Source: an uncultured Ignavibacteriales bacterium (lineage in GTDB: Bacteria > Bacteroidota > Ignavibacteria > Ignavibacteriales > Melioribacteraceae). Taken from it: 34,502 nucleotides of DNA. Each line of letters opens with the position of its first letter. Positions within the stretch are counted from its first letter, which is position 1. A model generated the notes under the pieces. The model made no database searches, was not told where the DNA came from, and saw only the letters and a program-made list of their open reading frames with translations. Location of the stretch: assembly GCA_947311785.1 (NCBI GenBank), contig CAMZLW010000070.1, positions 1-34,502 of the forward strand. The letters run 5' to 3'. Both the position numbers and the translations under genes were made by a program. This document shows positions 18,261-26,832 of the stretch, piece after piece.

Positions 18261-19457
18261 TTATCTTATTAAATTCTCGTTATACAACTCAACTAGCTTC
18301 TTGCTTGTCTCGTCCCAATTATATTTTTTTAACACGGCATCTTTCCCTTTCTTTCCCATATCCACGCACAATTTTGGGTTATTATAAAGTTCAATTACTT
18401 TGTTTGCTAAATCTGTTTCGTTCCCCGATTCATAAATTACACCGGCTTTTGTTTCATCCAAAATACGTTTTAAAGGATTACAGTTTGTAGAAACAACAGG
18501 TTTTTCAAAAATCATATATTGAAATAATTTATGAGGAATTGTGTTGTCTGTATGCACCGATTTTAAGTGTGGTATTAAACATAAGTTACTCGCTTTTATA
18601 TATGAAGAAAGTTTTTCGTGAGGTTGCCATCCTTCAAATAAAATATTACTCTCAACATTTAATTCTTTTGCAAGTTGTTTAAGGGTTTCAAAATTACTTC
18701 CTTTTCCAACTAGAACCAATTTTATGTTTTTAATTTTCTCTTTAATTATAGGAATAGATTTTACCGTACTTTCTAATCCACGATGAATATCAAAACCACC
18801 AACATAGGTTATTGTAAAATTTTCTTTAACTCTATTTACAATTGTTTCATCAATTGGAGATGCAAGAAAGCTTTTCAAGTTCACATAATTTGCAACTACA
18901 GATATTTTATCTTCTGAAATGCCAAGGGTTTTGTAGCGTTCAACAGCTTCTTCAATTACTGTTATAATATGTGTTGCTTTGTTTGTCCATTCAACTTCGC
19001 TTTGCTTCCAACGATCTTTTGAAATAAGAATATTTCCTGGAAATGTATTAGCATATTTATAATGGTTAAGTGCATGAACAAAATTTTCATGCAAATCTGC
19101 TAATACAGGTAAATTAAAATTCTTGTTTGCTTTGTATGTACTTTCCAACATCCACAAATCGTGAACATGCAAAACTTCAATTTCGTTTTTAAGTGTGAAC
19201 TTTTTTATCTGCATAGCCCAATATATTGGATAGAGATTGAAAATTGTATTGTTTAAACCACAAAGTTTATTTTTAATAAAGAGCGATAATGGGATTCTAA
19301 TTATTTTAGCTCCGCCAAATTCTTCATAATTCCTTTTGCTTCCATAATTTAAGCAAAGCACAAAAACTTGATGCCCTGCATTCTGCAGAGTAACAACCTC
19401 ATTTTCAACACGCAAATCACCAGTAAACTCATTGTCTAATATCATTCCTATTCGCAT
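18261..19457 (-). CDS. Glycosyltransferase family 4
   Basis: A 398-residue GT-B enzyme for a nucleotide-sugar donor, cytoplasmic or inner-membrane associated. The acceptor domain runs from MRIGMILDNEFTGDLRVENE to about 180 and includes EVLHVHDLWMLES. The donor domain (from about 190) has FTITYVGGFDIHRGLESTVK, IKLVLVGKGSNFETLK, ILFEGWQPHEKLSSYIKASN and the GT4 signature region FEKPVVSTNCNPLKRILDETKAGVIYES. The Gly-rich start motif of GT4 is replaced by LRVENE. The gene begins directly after the YfhO-family gene and ends 3 bp before the FrhB-like start. Donor and linkage cannot be told from sequence. Confidence 0.9.
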   Translation of the reverse strand: MRIGMILDNEFTGDLRVENEVVTLQNAGHQVFVLCLNYGSKRNYEEFGGAKIIRIPLSLFIKNKLCGLNNTIFNLYPIYWAMQIKKFTLKNEIEVLHVHDLWMLESTYKANKNFNLPVLADLHENFVHALNHYKYANTFPGNILISKDRWKQSEVEWTNKATHIITVIEEAVERYKTLGISEDKISVVANYVNLKSFLASPIDETIVNRVKENFTITYVGGFDIHRGLESTVKSIPIIKEKIKNIKLVLVGKGSNFETLKQLAKELNVESNILFEGWQPHEKLSSYIKASNLCLIPHLKSVHTDNTIPHKLFQYMIFEKPVVSTNCNPLKRILDETKAGVIYESGNETDLANKVIELYNNPKLCVDMGKKGKDAVLKKYNWDETSKKLVELYNENLIR

Positions 19458-21953
19458 TTAAACTAGTCCTCTCTTTCTATAAACCAAATACCCACCACCA
19501 AGTATTAAAAGCCAAATAAAAACATCACCAATCCACACAGCCATTACACTTGCGGAATATGTTGCTGGTAAAAATTCAAACACCAATTTATGATTTCCAG
19601 ATTCTACTTCAACTCCACGTAGCAAGTGATTTGTTTTTTCTATTGGAATTTCTTTTTCATCCAATTTAGCAATCCAGCCATCGGAATAATAAATTTCTGA
19701 TAGAACTAAAAATTGATTTGAATCTGTATTTACTTCAAGCTCTATTTTATTTGGAGTTTTAGAAATTATTTTAACGCTTCCCTCTCCACTAAATTTTCTG
19801 GTTTTATCAGCACCAACAATTAAAGCTGTGTTGGCGGGGTTAAACGAAACTTTGTTCATTTCGAGAACAACATCCTCCTTTGTTGGTAAGGGTTTTAGCT
19901 CTTTTACAAACCAAGCTTTTTCAAATGCATTGGGATTAAAATATAAAATTTCTTTTTTTGCATTATCAATCGCAATTGTTTGTAAAAAATCTCCAGTAAT
20001 CTGTGCAGATGAAATAATGTATTTTCCGCTAAGCATATTTATCACATTCCAATTTATTCTATCTGGCGTGTTGGCATTATAAAGATTGTGTGCAACAATA
20101 TCTTGAATAACCTGAAGTTTAATAGCACTATATCCACTAATTAATGGATAAAAATATGCATAGTGATTACTTGTAAAATCTTTGCCAAGTACAATTGCAC
20201 GGTAGTTATCGTCAGCATTAGCAAGCACTTTTGTAATTGGAGTTTCCTTGTAAACAGATTTTTCAAGTTGTTCAATGTTATCCAAATTAATTATTTTATG
20301 TGCTCTGTTAGAGATAGATAATATTTCGGCAGTTGATAGAATTAGCAAAAGGGCTACAAAAATTTCTAATTTTATTTTTCTGAATAGAAACCCTATTACA
20401 ATTCCTATGGTTGGAAGTAAAAAGAGTAGCAATCTTTTTGTATCTGTAACCAAAAATTCTTGACGTATTTCTTTTACCATTTTTAATGTGTTTGCATCAT
20501 ATCGTCCAGCCTCTGACTGCATTGTATAAGCAAACGAACCACTAAAGAAAAGAGTTATTACAACAAAAAACAATCCAATTCCGAAAACAGAAAGAATCCA
20601 TTTTATATCTTTAGGTTTGTAGAGTTCAACAATTCCTTTAATTCCATATCCAGCAAGGATAAGTGTTGTAAAAAATGTAACATTTAAAATCATCGAAGGT
20701 GCACGGAACTTTGAGAAAAAAGGAACGTAATAGAAAAAGAGTTTATACAACTCGGGGAAGTGCCTACCAAAGCTAAGCAAAATGGAAAGCATTGTAAAAA
20801 TTGCAACTCCGAGTACGAACTTATCTTTCCTGTAATAGATTGCCCCAATAATTGCAAAGAGAAAAAGTATCATTCCCATACTTGCATAGTTTCCGTTAAA
20901 AGGTTTTTCGCCCCAATATCCAGGCACTTGCTTTCCTTTTAAATGTAAAAATTTATCTCCATCATAAACTTCGCTTTGCAAACCACCATTGTAGCGTGGA
21001 ATAAAAAAGCTCATTATTTCGCTTGGTGCAAACGACCACATTGTTGCATATTCAAAGCTTACACCGCCACCTTCTTTTGCTGAGTTAGCTTCTGCCCCTA
21101 TTTTTACTGGGTTTCCTCCGCGTGTAGAATGCTCGGCATATTCATGCGTTGTAAATAAAGGCTGTGCAGCAACCATAAAAGTAAGAACTAAGGCAATTGC
21201 AAATTTTGTAAATAATGAAATTACATCTTTGAATTTTTTATCAATAATTAGTTTTATTGTAGGATAAATGTAAATTACAAAGAGGATTAAAATTCCGTAA
21301 AACACAATTTGAAAATGATGTGTTCTAACAAGCCAAGAAAAAGTAAGGGCAAATAATCCCGTTCCAATCCAATCTTTTTTATCGAACAAATAGCTAAAGC
21401 TCAATACCAGCCAAGGCAAAATCATTATTGCTCTAAGTTTAGAATTGTGTCCTTCCCCTATTTGAGCTTGCCAATCGGGCAAAAGTGTGAAGACAACAGC
21501 TACAACAACCGCGGCATACCAAGGAATTTTTTTATATCGGAGCAAATAGAAAAGCCCAAGCCCACCCATAAAAAGATAAATAAAAGCCCAATAGGTTGCT
21601 CGTGATGCAAACCCCAAAATAGTATCAACATGAAATACCTTAGGTGTAATTCTTGAATATATTGGTTCGCCACCAAAAATGGATGGATTCCATAAAACTG
21701 TTTCTCCGTTCTCTTTATTCCATTCAACCCAACGATGTGTTTGTGCAATTGAGCCAAGTGAATCGTTACCTATTGGTTGTAACCCATCTATTATCCAACC
21801 TCCAAAATAAAAGAGTAATGGAAGTAGAATAACAGCTACTCCAATTATATTTTTATATTTATTTGAAAGTGTATTTAGAATGTTTGGTTTGCTTTCGGAC
21901 TTCTCTTTTTTCTGTTTAGCTTTTTTTGTTTTGCTCATAGTTTGGTTACTCAT
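19458..21953 (-). CDS. YfhO-family multi-pass membrane protein (GT-C type)
   Basis: An 831-residue protein with a charged cytosolic head (KTKKAKQKKEKSESK), a first helix at about 33-53 and a first outer loop with an acidic site (DGLQPIGNDSLGSIAQTHRW, then NPSIFGGEP). About twelve further helices follow up to about 560, then a large soluble beta-rich domain and a last helix near 805-825. YfhO relatives in Firmicutes are GT-C glycosyltransferases that move a sugar from a polyprenyl-phosphate carrier onto lipoteichoic acid; the substrate here is unknown. The linked GT2 gene at 26833 is a plausible source of the carrier-linked sugar. Confidence 0.85.
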   Translation of the reverse strand: MSNQTMSKTKKAKQKKEKSESKPNILNTLSNKYKNIIGVAVILLPLLFYFGGWIIDGLQPIGNDSLGSIAQTHRWVEWNKENGETVLWNPSIFGGEPIYSRITPKVFHVDTILGFASRATYWAFIYLFMGGLGLFYLLRYKKIPWYAAVVVAVVFTLLPDWQAQIGEGHNSKLRAIMILPWLVLSFSYLFDKKDWIGTGLFALTFSWLVRTHHFQIVFYGILILFVIYIYPTIKLIIDKKFKDVISLFTKFAIALVLTFMVAAQPLFTTHEYAEHSTRGGNPVKIGAEANSAKEGGGVSFEYATMWSFAPSEIMSFFIPRYNGGLQSEVYDGDKFLHLKGKQVPGYWGEKPFNGNYASMGMILFLFAIIGAIYYRKDKFVLGVAIFTMLSILLSFGRHFPELYKLFFYYVPFFSKFRAPSMILNVTFFTTLILAGYGIKGIVELYKPKDIKWILSVFGIGLFFVVITLFFSGSFAYTMQSEAGRYDANTLKMVKEIRQEFLVTDTKRLLLFLLPTIGIVIGFLFRKIKLEIFVALLLILSTAEILSISNRAHKIINLDNIEQLEKSVYKETPITKVLANADDNYRAIVLGKDFTSNHYAYFYPLISGYSAIKLQVIQDIVAHNLYNANTPDRINWNVINMLSGKYIISSAQITGDFLQTIAIDNAKKEILYFNPNAFEKAWFVKELKPLPTKEDVVLEMNKVSFNPANTALIVGADKTRKFSGEGSVKIISKTPNKIELEVNTDSNQFLVLSEIYYSDGWIAKLDEKEIPIEKTNHLLRGVEVESGNHKLVFEFLPATYSASVMAVWIGDVFIWLLILGGGYLVYRKRGLV

Positions 21954-21970
21954 TTTTTAAAACTTTCTAA

Positions 21971-23017
21971 CTAGTAATTTACTAATGCATCAACAATACT
22001 CTTACCAGCATTGCCGTTGCCATAATATTTTTTTTGTTCTTCAAATCTATTTACACTAATTTTATCTAAAATCAATTTAGTATTTGCACCAACAATAAAA
22101 TTCCAATTTCCGTTTAGTGTTTCAATCCACTCTGTTTCATCTCGCATTGTTATACAAGGCTTCTTCATAAAGTATGCTTCTTTTTGCAGACCACCACTAT
22201 CTGTAAGGACTTTAGAACTATTTTTTAGAAGCAAAATCATTTCGAGATAGCTAACTGGTTCAATTATTTTAACATTGTTGTTAAACTTAATTCCATCCAA
22301 TTTAGATTTTGTTCTTGGATGCAAAGGTAACACTATTGGTTTATTCATTTCTGAGAATGCAGAAAATATATTTTGCAATCTCTCTTTATCGTCAGTATTT
22401 TCGGCACGATGCACGGTTGCCAAATAGTAATCAGTTTCAGTCGTAATAGATTTAAGTGAATATTTTTCCTCAGCCATTTTTTGATAAAACAAAATTGAAT
22501 CGAACATTACATCACCAGTAAAGATGGAGTTATCAGCAAGATTCTCTTTTCTCAATATCTCCATAGCGTTTTGAGAAGGGACAAGTAGTAAATCAGAAAT
22601 TCTATCAGTTACAATTCTGTTTATTTCTTCGGGCATTAATTTGTTAAAACTACGCAAGCCTGCTTCTACGTGTGCAGTTTTAATGTGTAATTTTGCAGCG
22701 GCTAACGAACCAGCAATTGTTGAGTTTGTATCTCCATATACAAGAACCCAATCTGGTTTTTCGGTAATCAAAATTTGCTCAGTTTTTTCGAGCATTGCGG
22801 CAGTTTGCACGCCGTGTAATCCTGAACCAACTTCTAAATTATATTTGGGGTGTGGAATTTCGAGTTCATCAAAAAATATTTTTGACATATTCTCATCGTA
22901 ATGTTGTCCAGTATGAACAAGCACATCTTCTATTCCAGTTCTTTTTTGTATTTCTTTGCTAATTACTGCAGCTTTTATAAACTGTGGTCTTGCACCAATT
23001 ATTGAAACTATTTTCAT
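21971..23017 (-). CDS. wecB: UDP-N-acetylglucosamine 2-epimerase, non-hydrolysing
   Basis: The enzyme interconverts UDP-GlcNAc and UDP-ManNAc, a precursor for surface glycans. The 348-residue protein has IIGARPQFIKAA, VLVHTGQHYDENMS, VYGDTNST (Asp96), HVEAGLRS (Glu118), MPEEINR (Glu131), TVHRAENTDD (His203), LHPRTKSKL, TDSGGLQKEAYFMKKPCITMRDETEWIET and GNWNFIVG, covering the known catalytic and UDP-binding residues. UDP-ManNAc dehydrogenase (WecC) is not in the window, so the product may be used as ManNAc or oxidised elsewhere. Slightly shorter than E. coli WecB, otherwise complete. Confidence 0.93.
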   Translation of the reverse strand: MKIVSIIGARPQFIKAAVISKEIQKRTGIEDVLVHTGQHYDENMSKIFFDELEIPHPKYNLEVGSGLHGVQTAAMLEKTEQILITEKPDWVLVYGDTNSTIAGSLAAAKLHIKTAHVEAGLRSFNKLMPEEINRIVTDRISDLLLVPSQNAMEILRKENLADNSIFTGDVMFDSILFYQKMAEEKYSLKSITTETDYYLATVHRAENTDDKERLQNIFSAFSEMNKPIVLPLHPRTKSKLDGIKFNNNVKIIEPVSYLEMILLLKNSSKVLTDSGGLQKEAYFMKKPCITMRDETEWIETLNGNWNFIVGANTKLILDKISVNRFEEQKKYYGNGNAGKSIVDALVNY

Positions 23018-23034
23018 ATTAGATTTTTAGACAC

Positions 23035-23118
23035 AAGATTTGAGATTTATAAAAATTCATAATCTTAAATCTTAATCTTACTCCATTTAAATATTATTTT
23101 ATAACTGCTCTCAGCAGT
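23035..23118. repeat. Intergenic inverted repeats between wecB and the upstream GT4
   Basis: An imperfect inverted repeat pairs AAGATTTGAGATTTAT (23035-23050) with ATAATCTTAAATCTT (23059-23073). A perfect 6-bp hairpin, ACTGCT-CTC-AGCAGT, lies at 23104-23118, 15 bp after the GT4 stop. There is no T-run long enough to call a terminator on the minus strand. It may weaken read-through or be a small repeat element. Confidence 0.5.
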
Positions 23119-23132
23119 GCCAAGAGTTTTTA

Positions 23133-24425
23133 TTAGTTGCAGACTTCTTCAAAAACTTCTGCAAGTTTTTTTGTTAAATTTTTACGTGAAAACTGCTCTA
23201 CTTCAAATGTATATTGCGAATTATTATTATTCCAGTTTTCATACATTTCTTTTAATAAAAGGTAAGCACCATTTTCATCTTTGTAATCCACCATTGCACC
23301 AGAATTTGCTTGTTGCAAAAATTCATTTGCATCTCCACTAACTGGACCAATTGCAAATATTGGCTTTTTGCTCCCCATATATTCAAAGAGTTTGCCAGTT
23401 AAAAATCCTTTGTTATCCTTTACATCATCAACTACCAATAATAGGGCGTCTGCATTTTGTAATATTTTTGTAGATTCATTATGCGGAACAAATCCTTTCA
23501 GATTAGCAATTTGGGATAAATTGTTTCTTTTAATTTCAGCTGTAAATTCTTTGCAGTATCTACCAGCAAAAGTTAAACTTAAATTATTAATTCCATCTTC
23601 ATTTATTAATTTATTTAACGCAGAAAACAAAACATAAGGAACTCTATCTTTGGAAATTGAACCAGTATATGCAATTGTAAAATTTTCGTTTATTTCTTTT
23701 TTAGCATTAGCAAAATCCGTTTCATCAAAACCATTTGGAATTAAATAGAATTTCTGGAATTTAACTTTTTCTTTAAATAAGCGAATCATATCGTTGCTTA
23801 TTGTTACTACACCATTGGCTTTAGAGAAAACTTTTTTCTCAAGCGATGAATCAATTTTTGTAGTAATCCAACTCCGTTTAATATTTTGATAATAAACTAT
23901 TTCCATCCATGGGTCTCTGAAATCTGTAATCCACTTCACTCCAGAACGCTTTGCGAGGGCAAGCCCAATAAGAGATACAGTTTGTGGTGGCGATGTTGTA
24001 AAGATAGCATCTATATTTTCATCACTTATTATTTCCAATCCTTTTTTAACAGCGTAGCTTTTCCAACCAATTTTTGCATCTGGAATAAAGAGGTTAAGTC
24101 TAATCCAGTTAGCAATTTTTTCTTTTATTGATGTATTGTTTTTGCTAACCAATACATCATTAGGAATTTTTGAATCTGATTTTTTTCCAGTGAATTTTTT
24201 ATAAAGCTCAAATGGTTCTAGAGCTTTTGTTTTATAAACCTTTGTTCCCTCTGGAATATCCTCAAACAATGAGGCATCATCAACTGGGCTATCGGGATTT
24301 TCAACAGTTAGCACAATGGGTTCCCAGCCAAACTGTGGAAGATATTTAACAAACTTTAATGCTCGTTGAACTCCAGGTCCGCCAGCAGGTGGCCAGTAAT
24401 ATGTTATTATTAATACTTTTTTCAT
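23133..24425 (-). CDS. Glycosyltransferase family 4
   Basis: A 430-residue GT-B enzyme opening MKKVLIITYYWPPAGGPGVQRALKF, the GT4 acceptor-side glycine motif. VKWITDFRDPW and SLEKKVFSKANGVVTISNDM are typical of the FucI/WbuB-like branch acting on surface polysaccharides. The donor-binding half has FTIAYTGSISKDRVPYVL, LKGFVPHNESTKILQNADALLLVV and NKGFLTGKLFEYMGSKKPIFAIGPVSGDANEFL (Glu of the GT4 signature). Cytoplasmic face of the inner membrane. Sugar specificity unknown. It is separated from both neighbours by repeat-bearing gaps of about 100 bp, unlike the tightly packed genes downstream. Confidence 0.9.
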   Translation of the reverse strand: MKKVLIITYYWPPAGGPGVQRALKFVKYLPQFGWEPIVLTVENPDSPVDDASLFEDIPEGTKVYKTKALEPFELYKKFTGKKSDSKIPNDVLVSKNNTSIKEKIANWIRLNLFIPDAKIGWKSYAVKKGLEIISDENIDAIFTTSPPQTVSLIGLALAKRSGVKWITDFRDPWMEIVYYQNIKRSWITTKIDSSLEKKVFSKANGVVTISNDMIRLFKEKVKFQKFYLIPNGFDETDFANAKKEINENFTIAYTGSISKDRVPYVLFSALNKLINEDGINNLSLTFAGRYCKEFTAEIKRNNLSQIANLKGFVPHNESTKILQNADALLLVVDDVKDNKGFLTGKLFEYMGSKKPIFAIGPVSGDANEFLQQANSGAMVDYKDENGAYLLLKEMYENWNNNNSQYTFEVEQFSRKNLTKKLAEVFEEVCN

Positions 24426-24449
24426 TTTTTTTATTGACCCGCAAATAAT

Positions 24450-24524
24450 GAATTTCGAATATTGAACAAGGAATTATGAAGTAACTGCTCTTCTTCGATA
24501 TTCCGTGTTCGGAGTTCTTTATTC
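24450..24524. repeat. Imperfect palindromic repeat between two GT4 genes
   Basis: Arms 24450-24482 and 24492-24524 are inverse copies matching at 21 of 33 positions, with shared blocks GAAT, GAACA, GGAAT and GAAG, around a 9-base centre AACTGCTCT. That 9-mer also occurs at 23103-23111 in the next gap. The right arm overlaps the last codons of the GT4 ending at 24519. It looks like a REP-type intergenic element; a protein-coding meaning is unlikely. Confidence 0.6.
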
Positions 24525-25655
24525 TTTTTCTTCAGCTTCTTCAACCAACTCCATCATTCCATTTACAAACTCGCCCCAAGAGTATTTTTCCGCTTCGTTT
24601 CTAATATTATTTACAAATTCTGCTTCTTTATTTTGGTTATAATATTTTAAAATTGCTTCTGCCAATTTTTGTGGATTTTCTTTTTCAACAAGATATCCAG
24701 TTTTACCATCTGCAATTACTTCGGGCAAGCCACCAACATTTGTTGATATCATTGGCTTATCAAAGTTGTTCGCAATCTGTACAATTCCACTTTGCGTTGC
24801 AGATTTATAAGGAAGCACAACAACATCACATGCCGAAAAATAATATTTAACTTCGTTTGTTGGAATAAAATCACTAAATAGTTTCACAACATTTTCTAAC
24901 TCTAAATCTTTAATTAATCCAAGATATTTGTCCTCGTTGGAATAAAACTCTCCAGCAACTACAAGGGTAAAATCCATTTTGTCTTTTATTAACGCAACAG
25001 CTTGCAACAAAACATCTAAGCCTTTGTAATCTCTAATAAATCCAAAAAAGAGCATCACATTATTGCTCGCAATATTTAATTTTTCTTTTGCAATCTGCTT
25101 TTTAACAGGCTTTCCAAAATTGGAATATACTGGATGGAACAGAAGTTTTTCTTTAGCGTTTGGATAAAGCGACAACAAATCGGCTTGAACACTTTTTGAC
25201 ATTGTAATAAAGTAATCAACCGAGTTAAAAAAGTATTTTGTAAAAACTCTATCGCCTGGCTTTTTTTCGTGAGGAATTACATTATCACAAATAACTATAA
25301 TTCTTGTCTTTTTATTTTTCTTTACAATTTTGGATATTGTTCCAAAAGCTGGTCCAAAAAATGGCATCCAATATTTAAATACTAATAAATTAGGTGCATC
25401 GTTTTTAATCTTTATTCCAACCTTAATCCAATTAAACGGATTTACCGAATCTACTTCAACCCTCGAAGGAATTTCTTCTACGCTATCTCCACTTTCAAGT
25501 TGAGATTTTCCGGGAAACAAAATTGAGGGATACTGTCGGCTAAAAGTAACTACGTTAACATTATGCTTTGTTGAAAGTTCGTTGTAAAGAAGTCCGTTAA
25601 AGTGAGCAATACCGCCACGTAATGGATAGGCTGTTGATAAAATTGTAATATTCAT
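24519..25655 (-). CDS. Glycosyltransferase family 4
   Basis: A 378-residue GT-B enzyme. The N-terminal motif STAYPLRGGIAHFNGLLYNEL is the GT4 glycine-rich loop (GGIAHFN), followed by FSRQYPSILFPGKSQLES and LLVFKYWMPFFGPAFGTISK. The donor half shows MLFFGFIRDYKGLDVLLQAV, FTLVVAGEFYSNEDKYL, VKLFSDFIPTNEVKYYFSACDVVVLPYKSATQSG and FDKPMISTNVGGLPEVIADGKTGYLV, the E-x7-E region. The acidic C-terminus LVEEAEEKE is low complexity. Likely adds one residue to a lipid-linked glycan at the inner membrane; specificity unknown. Confidence 0.9.
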   Translation of the reverse strand: MNITILSTAYPLRGGIAHFNGLLYNELSTKHNVNVVTFSRQYPSILFPGKSQLESGDSVEEIPSRVEVDSVNPFNWIKVGIKIKNDAPNLLVFKYWMPFFGPAFGTISKIVKKNKKTRIIVICDNVIPHEKKPGDRVFTKYFFNSVDYFITMSKSVQADLLSLYPNAKEKLLFHPVYSNFGKPVKKQIAKEKLNIASNNVMLFFGFIRDYKGLDVLLQAVALIKDKMDFTLVVAGEFYSNEDKYLGLIKDLELENVVKLFSDFIPTNEVKYYFSACDVVVLPYKSATQSGIVQIANNFDKPMISTNVGGLPEVIADGKTGYLVEKENPQKLAEAILKYYNQNKEAEFVNNIRNEAEKYSWGEFVNGMMELVEEAEEKE

Positions 25656-25727
25656 CTATTCTGTTTTTCTCTTCTTGGTTTATGCGAACAGTAAATTGCG
25701 GAAACTTAATTTATAGAGTTACAAAAA

Positions 25728-26819
25728 TTATTTTGGCAAAAGTTTATTTACTAAAGCCGAAACTTTTTCTGGGTAGAGCGAATCCATACATTCGTAGTTA
25801 CTATTTTTACATTTTGCAGAGAAGAAACAAGTGCATTCCTTTTCTGGTTCAATTATTTCGCCTAAGCCATATAACTCAAACTCGTGTTTGTTAAATATAT
25901 TGTTGAACAACACTATTTTCTTTTTAAGACCAAGTGTTATGTGCATTGCCATTGTTACAGCCGTAACAACAAGATCTACTTGATTAACTAAATTGATAAA
26001 AGTTTTTAGAGGAAATGTTCCAAAATATTTACCACCAGATTTTTCAGAAAGACGTTTGTTCTTTTCGTGTTCTAACTCACCACCAAGAAAAAGAACTTCG
26101 TAGCCTTCTGCGATTAATTGTTTAGATAGTTTAACCCAGTATTCTTCCGACCAAAGACGGCTTGTCCATCTGCCACCACAACCAGTATTAAGCCCGATTA
26201 TTTTTTTTGAATAATTCAGTTTCCACTCTCTTGAATGTTTTTCAAAAGAATCTAAAAAATATTTTTCACCTCTAAAATCTAAATCGCAGATTTCAAATAT
26301 TTCTTCAAGATAATTTTTTTTGTTCTGTTTATTTAAATCATCAAAAATTCCTGTTAAATATTTATGCTCTGCCAACTTGTTTACAGGAGCCGATAAACCA
26401 TCAACTAATGAAAATCCGTATTTTTTTTGTGCTGTAATTTTATTGAAAAGAGCACACGCTTCGTAATCTTTATCCAAATTTATTGCAATATCAAATTCAA
26501 TTTCTTGTAACCAAAGCGAGTTTTCAAAATTAAATTTTAGAATAGAATCTACTTCGGTAGGAACTACATCTGGAGTTTGGGTTAACCAATAAAACTTAGC
26601 TTTAGGATTTTCTTTTTTTAATCGCGAAAATAATGGCGTTGTTCGTATTACATCGCCAATTGCTCCTAATTTAATTATCAGAATTTTTTTATCGGTTTGC
26701 TCATAAAATTTGCAAACCACATTATTAACTGTGCAACGTGTATTTTCTGTTTTGTTAAATTTACAGGGAATGTAGCCTTTAAAAAATCTACAGTCAGTCT
26801 TTACATCAGAAATTTGCAA
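25728..26819 (-). CDS. Glycosyltransferase family 9 (heptosyltransferase-like) with cysteine-rich N- and C-terminal segments
   Basis: A 363-residue GT-B enzyme. The family core is ILIIKLGAIGDVIRTTPLFSRLK (about 49-71), then GLNTGCGGRWTSRLWSEEYWVKLSKQL, EVLFLGGELEHEKN and VDLVVTAVTMAMHITLGLKKKIVLFNNIFN. GT9 enzymes normally add heptose to LPS core. The protein is unusual at both ends: C10-x8-C19-x9-C29-x6-C36 precede the core, and CTCFFSAKCKNSNYEC follows near the C-terminus, together enough to bind a metal or Fe-S cluster. The start codon is TTG with a strong AGAGGAG site 8 bases before it, overlapping the end region of the GT2 gene. Confidence 0.88.
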   Translation of the reverse strand: MQISDVKTDCRFFKGYIPCKFNKTENTRCTVNNVVCKFYEQTDKKILIIKLGAIGDVIRTTPLFSRLKKENPKAKFYWLTQTPDVVPTEVDSILKFNFENSLWLQEIEFDIAINLDKDYEACALFNKITAQKKYGFSLVDGLSAPVNKLAEHKYLTGIFDDLNKQNKKNYLEEIFEICDLDFRGEKYFLDSFEKHSREWKLNYSKKIIGLNTGCGGRWTSRLWSEEYWVKLSKQLIAEGYEVLFLGGELEHEKNKRLSEKSGGKYFGTFPLKTFINLVNQVDLVVTAVTMAMHITLGLKKKIVLFNNIFNKHEFELYGLGEIIEPEKECTCFFSAKCKNSNYECMDSLYPEKVSALVNKLLPK

Positions 26820-26832
26820 TAGAAATTCTCCT

